Positions 18,320 to 27,048 of a stretch of DNA of 64,000 nucleotides are shown here, in pieces. The DNA comes from Streptomonospora nanhaiensis. Its GTDB lineage: Bacteria; Actinomycetota; Actinomycetes; Streptosporangiales; Streptosporangiaceae. The stretch is taken from contig NZ_CP113264.1 in the NCBI RefSeq assembly GCF_026642255.1, positions 6,014,001-6,078,000 of the forward strand. The letters are read 5' to 3'. Within the stretch, counting starts at the first letter, position 1. Each line of letters begins with the position of its first letter. The translations under genes were made by a program, and so were the position numbers. The notes beneath the pieces are model-generated. The model was not told the DNA's origin, searched no databases, and saw nothing but the letters and a program-made list of their open reading frames with translations.

Positions 18320-19072
18320 TCAGCGCCGCAGGCGCCGCCACAGCGCGCGGGGCATCAGCCGCATCCCCGCGAAGAGCGGCCGGAGCACGCGCGGCGCCCA
18401 CACGGTGGTCGCCCCCGAGCGCAGTCCGGAGGCCACCGCCTCCGCCACCTGGCCCGGCGTGGCCGGGAACGGCGCGGGGTCCACGTGGGCGGACATACGG
18501 GTGGGCACGTATCCCGGCCGCACCACCAGCACCCGCGCGCCGGACCCGTGCAGGGAGTCGGCGAGCCCCTGGGCGAAGCCGTCCAGACCGGCCTTGGCCG
18601 ACCCGTACACGTAGTTGAACCTGCGGACCCGCACCCCGGCGACGGAGGACAGGACCACCAGGGCGCCGTGCCCCTGCTCGCGCAGGCGGGCCGCGACGGC
18701 CAGCCCCGCGGAGACGTGCCCCGTGTAGTTCACGGCGGCGGCCCGGGCCGCGGAGGCCGGGTCCGCCTCGTACGCCGCCTGGTCCCCCAGCACGCCGAAC
18801 GCGTCCACGACCACGTCCAGGTCGCCGACCAGGCCGACGGCCTCCGCGACCGTGCCCGTGTGGGCGTCGGGGTCGCCGGCGTCGAACTCCACCGAGTACA
18901 CGGAGGCGCCGAGCTCCGTGAGCGCGCCCGGCGGGGGCTCCGCCCCGCCGCGCGCGGCCAGCACCACCTCCCGGGCGCCGTCGCGGACCAGCCGCTCGAC
19001 GATGGCGAGGCCGATCTCGCTGCGTCCGCCGAGCAGCAGCACGGTGCGTACCCGTCCCACCGAGTCGCGCAT
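18320..19072 (-). CDS. dprE2: Decaprenylphospho-2-keto-ribose reductase DprE2
   Basis: 250-aa short-chain dehydrogenase that reduces the 2-keto intermediate made by DprE1 to decaprenylphosphoryl arabinose. It has the N-terminal nucleotide-binding LLGGRSEIGLAI (variant GxxxGIG), catalytic Ser in VLSSVAG and the YGSAK Tyr-Lys pair. ATG 19072 follows GGAGGGAA. Assignment as DprE2 rests on family features plus its place directly downstream of dprE1. The last 40 basic residues (LRPLFAGMRLMPRALWRRLRR) may associate with the membrane. Confidence 0.88.
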   Translation of the reverse strand: MRDSVGRVRTVLLLGGRSEIGLAIVERLVRDGAREVVLAARGGAEPPPGALTELGASVYSVEFDAGDPDAHTGTVAEAVGLVGDLDVVVDAFGVLGDQAAYEADPASAARAAAVNYTGHVSAGLAVAARLREQGHGALVVLSSVAGVRVRRFNYVYGSAKAGLDGFAQGLADSLHGSGARVLVVRPGYVPTRMSAHVDPAPFPATPGQVAEAVASGLRSGATTVWAPRVLRPLFAGMRLMPRALWRRLRR

Positions 19073-19158
19073 GGGTTCCCTCCGGTCGTGTGGGGTGTCG
19101 TGGTGTGCGGGGGGCGTCCGGTGTCCGCACGGCCCCGCGTCGGCGCCGGGCCCGGCGG

Positions 19159-20556
19159 TCAGACGAGCCGCAGGCGGCGGGCGAGGTCGGAGACGAGCAC
19201 GCCCCCGGGGTCGGCCCGGTCCCGCACCCTCCGCCAGGCGGGCAGCTCCGGGTACATCGCGTGCACGGTCTCGGCGCGCGCCCTGCTGTCCTTGGCCAGG
19301 TACAGGCGGCCTCCGGCCTCCAGCAGCCTCTCGTCGAGGGCGTCGAGCAGGCGGCCGAGGCCGGGCAGGTCGGCGGGCAGGTCCACGGCGAGGGTCCATC
19401 CCGGCCGGGGGAAGGACAGCGGACCCGGGGTGGGCTCCCCCATGCGCTTGAGGACCGCCAGGAAAGACGGGGCGCCCGCCCGGGAGAGCCGTTCCATGAC
19501 GGCGGCGAGGGTGCCCTCCGCCCCGAACGGGACGACGAACTGGTACTGCACCAGCCCGCGCGGACCGTACATGCGGTTCCATCCCCGCACCGCGTCGAGC
19601 GGGTGGAAGAACCCGGCGAGCGGCTGCGCCTCGCCGCGCCTGCGCCGGGGCGCGGCGCGGAGGTAGGCGGCGTTGAAGGCCCCCACCGTCCACCGGTTGA
19701 GCAGCCCCGGCGGCGCCCAGGGCGGCGCCGCCAGGACCGTGCCCGGCCGGTGCCTCAGCGGCTCGCGCCGGAGCGTGGAGGGGAGGTCGCCGATCCGCGC
19801 GTGGTCGGCCCGGGTGAACACGCCCCGGCCCATCGCGCCGCCCGCGGCCAGCAGGTCGACCCAGCAGACCGAGTAGCGGCGGTCGGATGCCGGGCGCGAC
19901 ATCAGCTCCAGGGTGGCGTCGAGTCCGGCGGTCCGGTCGGTGTCCACCCTCATGTACGCCGTCTCGACCGGGAACACGGCCAGCGTGACCTCGGTGACCA
20001 CACCGGTCAGCCCCATGCCGCCGACGGTCGCCCAGAACAGCTCGGACCCGTCGCCCTCCGGCCCCAGCGCGCGCGCACTCCCGTCGGGGGTCACCAGGGT
20101 CAGCGCGCGCACGTGGGCGCCGATCGAGGAGTCGGCGTGGTGGTTCTTGCCGTGGACGTCGGCGGCGACCGCCCCGCCCAGGGTGACCTGGCCGGTCCCC
20201 GGGGCCACGGGGACGAAGTACCCGTGCCGGAGGAGGTGGGCGACGAGCCCGCCGAGGGTGGTCCCCGCCGGGGCGGTGGCCTCGCCGCGCGCGGTGTCGA
20301 GCCGGATCGGGCCGGTCAGCGCGGTGCAGTCCAGGACCAGCCCGCCGGCGGCCTGCGCGGCGTCGCCGTAGGAGCGGCCCAGTCCGCGGGCGAGGGCTCC
20401 GCGCGCTCCGGCCCGCGAGAGCGCCTCGGCGACCTGTTCGGCGGTGCGCGGCCGCGCCACGCGCGCGGCGGTGGGGGCGGTGCGGCCCCAGCCTGTGAGG
20501 AGGGCGGGGCGCGTCCCGCCGTGGGCGGGCGCACGGTCCGGCGGCGGTGGACTCAC
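19159..20556 (-). CDS. dprE1: Decaprenylphosphoryl-ribose 2-oxidase DprE1
   Basis: 465-aa FAD-dependent oxidase that converts decaprenylphosphoryl ribose to the 2-keto sugar. The FAD (PP-loop) segment GLGRSYGDAAQ, the VAPGTGQVTLGGAVAADVHGKN block and the C-terminal LYLAKDSRARAETVHAMYPEL block match DprE1. In M. tuberculosis Cys387 lies in NICVDFP and is the covalent target of benzothiazinones; here the aligned segment is TLAVDLP with Ala390 (codon 19387-19389). The start GTG 20556 overlaps the ubiA stop by GTGA, so the genes are translationally coupled. Confidence 0.93.
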   Translation of the reverse strand: MSPPPPDRAPAHGGTRPALLTGWGRTAPTAARVARPRTAEQVAEALSRAGARGALARGLGRSYGDAAQAAGGLVLDCTALTGPIRLDTARGEATAPAGTTLGGLVAHLLRHGYFVPVAPGTGQVTLGGAVAADVHGKNHHADSSIGAHVRALTLVTPDGSARALGPEGDGSELFWATVGGMGLTGVVTEVTLAVFPVETAYMRVDTDRTAGLDATLELMSRPASDRRYSVCWVDLLAAGGAMGRGVFTRADHARIGDLPSTLRREPLRHRPGTVLAAPPWAPPGLLNRWTVGAFNAAYLRAAPRRRRGEAQPLAGFFHPLDAVRGWNRMYGPRGLVQYQFVVPFGAEGTLAAVMERLSRAGAPSFLAVLKRMGEPTPGPLSFPRPGWTLAVDLPADLPGLGRLLDALDERLLEAGGRLYLAKDSRARAETVHAMYPELPAWRRVRDRADPGGVLVSDLARRLRLV

Positions 20557-21521
20557 AGGTGGATCCCCAGTCCGACGAGGGCGGCGAGCGACACGAGGGT
20601 CACCTGGAGGGGGCGGTCGCGCAGGGCGATCTCCTCGGGTTCCTCCCCGGCCCCCCGGTCCACGAGCAGGTTGTAGCGCAGGACGAACATGATGAACGGA
20701 ACGATACTCACCGCGTGGAACACGGGCTGCGACGCGTCGCCCCGGTCCAGGGCCCACAGGCAGTAGGTGACGATCATCGCCGCCGACGCCATGGTGCGGG
20801 TCTGGGCCAGGTAGGTGACCGTGTACCCGCGCAGGGTCTCCCGCACCGGTGCGGCGGCCGACGCGCCCGCGTCGCGGAACGCCCGCAGCTCGGCCTCGCG
20901 CTTGCCGACCACGACGAGCAGTGCGGCCAGCGACACCACGATGACGAACCAGGAGGTCAGCGGCACGCCGACCGCGGCTCCGCCCGCGGCGGCGCGCAGC
21001 ACGTGGCAGGCGGCGACCACGACCAGGTCGCACACCACCACGTCCTTGAGTCGGCGGGTGTAGGCCAGGGTGAGCAGGACGTATCCGGTGACCAGGCCCG
21101 TCAGGAGCGGATCGCCGAGGGCCAGGGAGGCCAGCGGGGCCGCTGCGCCCAGGACGGCTCCGGCCGTGACGGCGACGGGGACAGGGAGCGCGCCAGAGGC
21201 GACGGGCCGGTGGCGCTTGCGCGCGTGCGCGCGGTCGCGGTCGGCGTCGTGGACGTCGTTGAGCAGGTAGGTGCCGCTGGCGGCCGCGCAGAACAGCGCG
21301 AACACCGCGGCGCAGGTCAGCAGCGCGTCGGGGCTCCCCAGGGCCCCGGCCGCTCCGGGGGCCGCCAGGACCAGGAGGTTCTTGATCCACTGCCGGGGCC
21401 GGCAGGCACGGACCAGCGCGCGGGCCGTGCCCAGGAGGTCGCGCGGGCTCCCCTGGACATCGGGGCCTCCGGGTGTGCCGTCGCCCGCGTGCCCGGTCCG
21501 CTCCGCGCTCCGCGTCACGGG
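20553..21521 (-). CDS. ubiA: Decaprenyl-phosphate phosphoribosyltransferase (UbiA family)
   Basis: 322-aa UbiA-superfamily membrane enzyme expected to transfer phosphoribose from PRPP to decaprenyl phosphate, the step before DprE1. The first Asp-rich motif NDVHDADRD (residues 87-95) is followed by KRHRPVASG, and there are about eight to nine hydrophobic helices. The second motif lies near YTRRLKDVVVCD. I start at GTG 21521 because GGAGCCGGGG sits upstream; the open frame reaches 21566. The phosphoribosyltransferase assignment follows from dprE1/dprE2 linkage, as in the mycobacterial Rv3806c locus. Confidence 0.88.
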   Translation of the reverse strand, partial: PVTRSAERTGHAGDGTPGGPDVQGSPRDLLGTARALVRACRPRQWIKNLLVLAAPGAAGALGSPDALLTCAAVFALFCAAASGTYLLNDVHDADRDRAHARKRHRPVASGALPVPVAVTAGAVLGAAAPLASLALGDPLLTGLVTGYVLLTLAYTRRLKDVVVCDLVVVAACHVLRAAAGGAAVGVPLTSWFVIVVSLAALLVVVGKREAELRAFRDAGASAAAPVRETLRGYTVTYLAQTRTMASAAMIVTYCLWALDRGDASQPVFHAVSIVPFIMFVLRYNLLVDRGAGEEPEEIALRDRPLQVTLVSLAALVGLGIHL

Positions 21522-21602
21522 CGCCCCGGCTCCGGGACGGGCGCACCGGCGCACCCTCTCGGGCACGCCGGTGAGGGCCGGGGGCGGAGTGGGGGGCGGG
21601 GG

Positions 21603-22526
21603 TCAGTTGTGGTGGTCACTGCGGCGGCCTGAGACGTACAGGACGACGGCGATGCCCACGAAGCCCACGCCGACGACGAGGAAGGCGATCGGGAGGGTGG
21701 TGTGCAGCAGCGGCAGCACGGTGCGGCCCTGCTCGGAGTTGGCGACGGCGTTGCGGACCGACTCGTCGTCGAAGACGAGCTCGGCGTCCAGCAGGGTCAG
21801 GACCTCCTCGCCGTCCACGACCACGACGCGGTTCTGGTCCTCGCTGACCTTGAGGGGCGATCCGGTGGTGGGCTCGATCCAGTAGGTGCGGGTGATGGAG
21901 AAGACCTCGTCCCCGGTGACGTCCCCGTCGCCCTCCAGGCCGGCGACCGAGCGCGGGAGGGTGCGCTCGTCGATGACGGTCGGCTCGACGGTCTGGACGA
22001 ACCGGTAGGCCTCGACGCCCTCGACCGCCTCGACCCCCTGGAACTCCATGGGGACGACCTCCTGGACGGTGGTCTCGTAGAAGTCGTAGTCCCGCTGCTC
22101 GGTGAAGAACGGGAACTTCCAGGCCTGCCCGCTCTGGACGACGGACTCCTCGTTGACCATGGAGTCGCAGCAGTCGACGGCCTCGCCGGTGACGCGGTCG
22201 TGTCCGGCGCGGCGGCTCGTGGAGCTGATGCCGAAGTCGGTCTCGGCGTCCTTCAGCCAGGTGAACTGGTCCCACACCACGATCTCGTCGGTGCTGGAGG
22301 CCACGTCCGCGCGGATCGTCGCGTGGGCCTCGAGGGTGGCGTCCTCGACGAGTTCCACGTCCTCGATGTTGAAGTAGGTGGCACCTTCGGCGACGTTGAC
22401 TGTCTCGCTGTAGTAGTCCAGGGGAGTCTTCATCAGGGAGCTCGACATCCACGTGCGCATCATGGGTGCGGCGGCGAGAAAGAAGACTCCAAACGCGATG
22501 AGAACGACCGCAACGGTACGGCGCAT
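21603..22526 (-). CDS. DUF3068 (PorA-family) membrane-anchored protein
   Basis: 307-aa protein with an N-terminal membrane segment (about residues 4-24), a large beta-rich extracytoplasmic region with a vicinal Cys pair (VDCCDSM), and a C-terminal helix (about residues 276-300) followed by a short basic tail. This layout and the ITRTYWIEPTTGSPLK block match DUF3068/PorA-family proteins, found beside envelope glycolipid genes in actinobacteria. Biochemical function is unknown. ATG 22526 follows AGGAGGG. It sits upstream of the ubiA-dprE1-dprE2 run on the same strand and may be co-transcribed. Confidence 0.8.
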   Translation of the reverse strand: MRRTVAVVLIAFGVFFLAAAPMMRTWMSSSLMKTPLDYYSETVNVAEGATYFNIEDVELVEDATLEAHATIRADVASSTDEIVVWDQFTWLKDAETDFGISSTSRRAGHDRVTGEAVDCCDSMVNEESVVQSGQAWKFPFFTEQRDYDFYETTVQEVVPMEFQGVEAVEGVEAYRFVQTVEPTVIDERTLPRSVAGLEGDGDVTGDEVFSITRTYWIEPTTGSPLKVSEDQNRVVVVDGEEVLTLLDAELVFDDESVRNAVANSEQGRTVLPLLHTTLPIAFLVVGVGFVGIAVVLYVSGRRSDHHN

Positions 22527-22568
22527 GTGCCCTCCTGGGCGGATGAGAGTCCAGATCTGAAACTGCGT

Positions 22569-22611
22569 CTAGTGGAACTAGGTCCAGTTCCGGGTAGAGT
22601 ACTGCCCAGTA
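22569..22611. promoter_or_regulatory. Cluster of palindromes in divergent promoter
   Basis: Three inverted repeats are packed into 43 bp: CTAGT-GGA-ACTAG (22569-22581), the overlapping GGAACT/AGTTCC pair (22574-22591) and TACTG-CC-CAGTA (22600-22611). They lie between the divergent DUF3068 and acyltransferase genes, the expected place for shared control. An AT-rich TTTTTATAAC at 22641-22650 may be a -10 element for the acyltransferase. Confidence 0.45.
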
Positions 22612-22697
22612 GTGAACGACGTCACCAGGGCGTGTCTGAATTTTTATAACACGTTCTAGTGAAGCGCGTTTCAACGCTCCCCCGTTCTGGAAGGCCC

Positions 22698-24056
22698 ATG
22701 GCGCCCACTCCCTCCGCGCCCGAGGACCCCACCGGCGCACCCACCGGCAGCACCTCCGACGGCACCCTCCCCGGCTCCCCCTCCACCGGCACGCGGCCCC
22801 CGCCGCGGGACCCCGATCCGGCGCTGGTCCTGCCCCAGGTCGACGGACGCCACGAGACCCTCGACGGCATCCGCGCCGCGGCCGCCCTGATGGTCCTGGT
22901 CTTCCACGTCGCCACGGAGACCGGCGACTCCCTCGCCCCGGGCGTCCTGGGCGGGCTGGTGTCCGCGTTCGACCTCGCCGTGCCCCTGTTCTTCACGCTC
23001 TCCGGCGTGCTGCTGTACCGGCCCTGGGCGCGCGCCGCCCTGGACGGGACGCGGGGCCCCCGGGCCCGCCCCTACCTGTGGCGCCGGGTCGTGCGCGTGT
23101 TCCCCGCCTACTGGGTCGTGGCGGTGGCCGCGCTGCTCCTCTACTCCCGGGAGGAGCTCGGCTCGCCCTCCTACTGGCTCCAGGTCCTGACCCTGGCCTT
23201 CCCCTTCGACACCGACCCGCCGTGGGTGGGGACCGGCCCCTACGGCCTCGGCCAGATGTGGAGTCTGTCGGTCGAGGTGTCCTTCTACCTGCTGCTGCCG
23301 GTGTTCGCCCTGCTCCTGACCCTGTGGGCGAGGGGCGGGAGGACCGTGGACGCCCGCGGCCGACGGCTCCTCGCCGGGCTCGCCGCCATGGGGGTGCTCG
23401 CCCTGGCCGCGCTGGTGCCGCAGTTCCATCCCGAGCCCCGCGAGTACATGCACGCCTGGCTCCCGCGCGCGCTCGGCCTGTTCGCCGCGGGGATGGCGCT
23501 GGCCGTGCTGTCGGAGTGGGCGTGGCGCGAGCCCGGCGCCGACGGCCCGGTGCGCCGCTTCTGCCGCACCGTGGCCGCGTCGCCCGGGGTGTGCTGGCTG
23601 GTGGCGGGCGGCTTCCTCGCCCTGACCGCCACCGAGGCCACCGGCGGGCGGTTCATCGGCTCGGGCGACATCTGGACCTCCGCCGCGGCGTCCCTGGCCG
23701 GCACGGGCTTCGCGTTCTTCGTCGTGGCCCCGGCCGCCCTGGCCCCCCGCCCCACCTCCCCGCCCGCGTCCCTCCGCAGTGCCGCGGCCTGGCGGGACGG
23801 CCGCTGGCTGGACTCGCTGCTGCGGCACCGGGTGTGCCAGTTCCTCGCCCGGATCTCCTACGGCGTGTTCCTGTGGCAGTTCGTCGTCCTGTACCTGTGG
23901 CGCGACTTCACCGGGCAGGAGATCTTCACCGGGTCGTTCTGGCTGGACATGGTGCCGGTCACGGCGGGGACGGTCCTCCTGGCCGCGGCGACCTTCCACT
24001 GGGTGGAGGAGCCGAGCCGGCGCTGGTCCCGGAAGGACGCGGAGAAGAGCGGCTAG
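22698..24056 (+). CDS. Acyltransferase family 3 membrane protein
   Basis: 452-aa integral membrane acyltransferase with about ten helices. The motif LDGIRAAAALMVLVFHV near residue 55 carries the family's conserved His, and FFTLSGVLLYRPWARA follows; the C-terminal YGVFLWQF and FHWVEEPSRRW blocks are also typical. Such enzymes O-acylate envelope sugars or lipids. ATG 22698 has GGAAGG just upstream; the in-frame GTG 22659 is an alternative. The first 40 residues are Pro/Thr-rich and disordered. Its stop shares CTAG with the convergent GT-C-like gene. Confidence 0.85.
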   Translation: MAPTPSAPEDPTGAPTGSTSDGTLPGSPSTGTRPPPRDPDPALVLPQVDGRHETLDGIRAAAALMVLVFHVATETGDSLAPGVLGGLVSAFDLAVPLFFTLSGVLLYRPWARAALDGTRGPRARPYLWRRVVRVFPAYWVVAVAALLLYSREELGSPSYWLQVLTLAFPFDTDPPWVGTGPYGLGQMWSLSVEVSFYLLLPVFALLLTLWARGGRTVDARGRRLLAGLAAMGVLALAALVPQFHPEPREYMHAWLPRALGLFAAGMALAVLSEWAWREPGADGPVRRFCRTVAASPGVCWLVAGGFLALTATEATGGRFIGSGDIWTSAAASLAGTGFAFFVVAPAALAPRPTSPPASLRSAAAWRDGRWLDSLLRHRVCQFLARISYGVFLWQFVVLYLWRDFTGQEIFTGSFWLDMVPVTAGTVLLAAATFHWVEEPSRRWSRKDAEKSG

Positions 24057-26119
24057 TCCGCCTCCGCGCCGCCGCCCGTGCGGTCGTCCTCCTCGGGCGC
24101 CCAGGGGTTGCCCTCGACCGCGGGGGCCATGCCGCCCACGGACACCCAGCTCAGGCACAGCCCGCCGCGGTCGTCGGGGTCCTCCGGCACGAACACCGAC
24201 AGCTGCTCGCCGGGCGCCCCCGCCGGGACGTACCGTGTCCCGTTCTCCTCCGCGGCGGGCAGCTCCACCTCGATCCAGTCGTCGCCCAGGGCGACCACCA
24301 CCGGCACGTCCTCCTCCGCCGTGTAGCCGAGGGTGACGACCTGGGCGAGGCCGCCGTGGACCCGCACCGGCCACGACATGAGCCCCTCCCAGGGCTCCAG
24401 GCAGCGGTCCCCTCCCCCGGGTCCGAAGACGTAGCTGCTGTCGGACGGCCGCGCCGGGACCAGGTAGCCCGCGTCGTTGAACACGTACGCCGCGCCGGAC
24501 TCCTCCGGCTCCACCATCCGCTCCGCGACGTCGGGCTCGGCCAGCGGCGGCAGCACCCAGGAGCTCAGGCGGCGCTGGCCGTTCCACTCCAGCACGACGT
24601 CCTCCGGGACGGGGCGCGCGTACAGGCCGCCCTCCTCCGGGACCTCCCGCAGGGAGGCCCGGACCGTGTCCAGGTACCACTGGAGGCGGTCGCCGCCGAG
24701 CGTTCCCGCGTAGGCGTGCGTGGACCACACCGCCGACGCCGTGTACGCCAGCGTCGCCAGCACGGCGGCGGTCCGGGCGGCCCGCCGGGGACGCACGCGG
24801 TAGGCGTCGGCCGCGGAGCCGGCGCGCTCCCCCGCGCCGCCCGTCAGCGCCCGCGCCCGCTCCTCACGCGTCGGCAGGAAGGCCAGCGCCAGGCAGAGCG
24901 CGAACACCGGGGCCGCGTCGGCCACGTAGCGGGGGTCGGCGGCGGCCACCTCCTGGAACCTGCCGCGCGCGATGACGGTCGGGACGATGTCGACGACGAC
25001 CAGGTAGCCGAGCAGGAGCGCCCAGGCACGCCACGCCCGGCGCCGCAGCCACAGGCTCGACAGCACGATCACCGCGAACACCGCCCAGGCCCCCAGCACC
25101 ACGGGCCCCGACGGGTCGACGAGCCCACCCGTGGGGGTGACCGGCCCCCACTCCGGCGGGCCGCCCAGGGCGCCGACCGGGAAGACCTCGGTGAGGAGCC
25201 CGCGCAGCATGGCCAGGGCGGGTTCGCTCTCGGGGACGCCCGCGCCCTCGCCGCCCTCGCCCGCGCGCATCCGCGCCAGGTAGAACACCGCGTAGGCGGC
25301 GAAGAGGGCGCCCATCGCCGTCCACAGGGGGCGGTGCACCACCCAGGCCCTGCGGACCGCGACGAGCGGGTCGCCCGGGTACAGGAAGGCCGCGGCCACC
25401 GCGAACAGCACGGGGGGCAGGAACATCGCCTTGACCGTGAAGAGCATGCCGAACACGACCGCGCCCGACGCCCACCAGGCGAACCGGGCGTCGCCGGTGC
25501 GCAGGTGGCGCACGGTCCACAGCGCGGCGAGCACCAGCGCGAGCTGGAAGGGCACGGCGTTGAGCGCAGCCGACCACCACCCGAGGACGGGGACGGTCAA
25601 CGGGGCCAGCGCGTACACGGTCAGGGGGACGAGGAGGGCCGGGCGGCGGCCGAACAGCTCCCACAGCAGGCGGAAGAACCCCAGCAGCGCGGCGGCCTGG
25701 AACGCGAGCATGCTGCCCGCGCTGACCCACCACTCGTACGGCCAGAACGTGGTCTGGAGGTACACGAGGAACAGGGCTCCCGGCATCAGGTGCCCCTTGT
25801 GGAGGGTGAGGAGGTAGTCCGGGCCCAGGTCGCTCGCGTACGCGGAGGCGAAGAAGAGGTAGTCGTCCTCCACGAAGTAGGACTGCGTGAGCACGTACAG
25901 CTTGAGGCCGACCGCCGCCGCGACGACCAGCAGCCCCGCCAGGACCAGCCGGTCGCGCGCGAGGAGGCCCAGGACGGCGAGGGCGTCGCGGACCGGTCCG
26001 CCCCGGCCGGGTCCCTCCCCGCCGGGGCCCCCGGCCGGGCGGCGTACCCCGGCCGTCCCGCCGGGCGCCTGTGCCTCCGCGCCGTCGTGTCCACTCGCCG
26101 TGGGGGGAACAGGCGGCAT
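24053..26119 (-). CDS. GT-C-like multi-pass membrane protein, putative glycosyltransferase
   Basis: 688-aa protein with about 11-12 membrane helices followed by an extracytoplasmic C-terminal domain of about 220 residues. The first outer loop contains FVEDDYLFFA, acidic residues where GT-C glycosyltransferases place their catalytic motif. The C-terminal domain resembles a beta-rich carbohydrate-binding module. By fold and neighbourhood it probably moves sugars from a polyprenyl-phosphate donor, perhaps the arabinose donor made by the nearby dprE genes (inference). ATG 26119 follows GGGAGAG. The frame open to 26254 would add an implausible leader across the promoter region. Confidence 0.65.
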   Translation of the reverse strand: MPPVPPTASGHDGAEAQAPGGTAGVRRPAGGPGGEGPGRGGPVRDALAVLGLLARDRLVLAGLLVVAAAVGLKLYVLTQSYFVEDDYLFFASAYASDLGPDYLLTLHKGHLMPGALFLVYLQTTFWPYEWWVSAGSMLAFQAAALLGFFRLLWELFGRRPALLVPLTVYALAPLTVPVLGWWSAALNAVPFQLALVLAALWTVRHLRTGDARFAWWASGAVVFGMLFTVKAMFLPPVLFAVAAAFLYPGDPLVAVRRAWVVHRPLWTAMGALFAAYAVFYLARMRAGEGGEGAGVPESEPALAMLRGLLTEVFPVGALGGPPEWGPVTPTGGLVDPSGPVVLGAWAVFAVIVLSSLWLRRRAWRAWALLLGYLVVVDIVPTVIARGRFQEVAAADPRYVADAAPVFALCLALAFLPTREERARALTGGAGERAGSAADAYRVRPRRAARTAAVLATLAYTASAVWSTHAYAGTLGGDRLQWYLDTVRASLREVPEEGGLYARPVPEDVVLEWNGQRRLSSWVLPPLAEPDVAERMVEPEESGAAYVFNDAGYLVPARPSDSSYVFGPGGGDRCLEPWEGLMSWPVRVHGGLAQVVTLGYTAEEDVPVVVALGDDWIEVELPAAEENGTRYVPAGAPGEQLSVFVPEDPDDRGGLCLSWVSVGGMAPAVEGNPWAPEEDDRTGGGAEAD

Positions 26120-26234
26120 CGGTTCTCTCCCGCCGTAGGTTGGCCAACCCGGAAAATGGGTGCCAGAATACAACACGTTCCACTTTCTTCCTTGACCTCG
26201 GGCGCAGGTCTCCAAGGCCTGGCAGCCCAGAACA

Positions 26235-26259
26235 GGAACATGATGCAGAACCATGTTCC
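26235..26259. promoter_or_regulatory. Inverted repeat before methyltransferase pair
   Basis: Perfect 8-bp arms GGAACATG (26235-26242) and CATGTTCC (26252-26259) with a 9-nt spacer, 9 nt before the first methyltransferase start and within the divergent promoter region. It could be an operator or a translation-blocking hairpin. Confidence 0.45.
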
Positions 26260-26268
26260 GGCGGGGTC

Positions 26269-27048
26269 GTGAGCACCGTGGAGGTGATGCCGGTGGGGCT
26301 CGAACAGGTCCGCCGTGACTGGACCCGGCTGGGTTCCGCCGAACCGCTGTGGGCGGTGTGCGTGGACCCGGACAAGCGCGACGGCGGGTGGGACGACGAC
26401 GAGTTCCTCGCCTCGGGCCGGGCCGACGTCGACCCGGCGGTCGCCCGCATGGACGAGCTGGGCATCCGCCCCGGGGGCGGCCGGGTCCTGGACTTCGGCT
26501 GCGGCGCCGGACGGCTGTCCAACGCGCTGGCCGCGCACTTCGACGAGGTCGTGGGGGTGGACATCTCCGCGCCGATGCTGGAGGAGGCCCGCCGCCTGGA
26601 CCGTTCGGGGGGACGGATCGCGTTCACGCTGAACGAGCGGGCCGACCTGTCCCTGTTCGGCGACGACTCGTTCGACCTGGTGTACACCGACCTCGTCCTC
26701 CAGCACCTGCCGACCGCGCTGGCCGAGGGGTACGTGCGCGAGTTCGCCCGCGTGCTGCGCCCCGGCGGCGTGATGGTGCTCGGCGTGCCCGAGACGGAGC
26801 GCCGCACCTTCAAGGGGATGGTGTTCCGGTACGTGCCGTGGCCCCTGGTCGCGCTGGCGCAGAGGGTGGTGCTGCGCTACCCGGCGCCGATGCGTATGCA
26901 CACCCTGCGCACCGGGCGGATCGCCGAGCTGGTGCCCGGCGGCCGGATCGCGGCCTCGGACGAGTACTGGGGAGGCGACCACTGGCGGCACCTGCGCCAC
27001 TTCGTGGTGCTGGACGGGGCCGCACCGGCCGGAGGGGGGACCGCGTGA
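26269..27048 (+). CDS. Class I SAM-dependent methyltransferase
   Basis: 259-aa methyltransferase with the Rossmann motif I VLDFGCGAGRLSNAL and acidic loop VVGVDISAPMLEEA; motif II reads DLVYTDLVLQHL. The substrate is unknown. GTG 26269 is my choice (GGCGGGG upstream), but GTG 26278 or ATG 26287, with GGAGG only 2 nt away, remain possible. Its stop overlaps the next methyltransferase start by GTGA, so the pair is coupled. The location beside a GT-C-like gene suggests methylation of an envelope glycan or lipid carrier (inference). Confidence 0.8.
   Translation: MSTVEVMPVGLEQVRRDWTRLGSAEPLWAVCVDPDKRDGGWDDDEFLASGRADVDPAVARMDELGIRPGGGRVLDFGCGAGRLSNALAAHFDEVVGVDISAPMLEEARRLDRSGGRIAFTLNERADLSLFGDDSFDLVYTDLVLQHLPTALAEGYVREFARVLRPGGVMVLGVPETERRTFKGMVFRYVPWPLVALAQRVVLRYPAPMRMHTLRTGRIAELVPGGRIAASDEYWGGDHWRHLRHFVVLDGAAPAGGGTA

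Noticed and set aside
24053..26254. Longer start at 26254 for the GT-C-like protein
   Set aside because: The extra 45 residues lie across the divergent promoter region and inverted repeat and lack a ribosome site; ATG 26119 has one.
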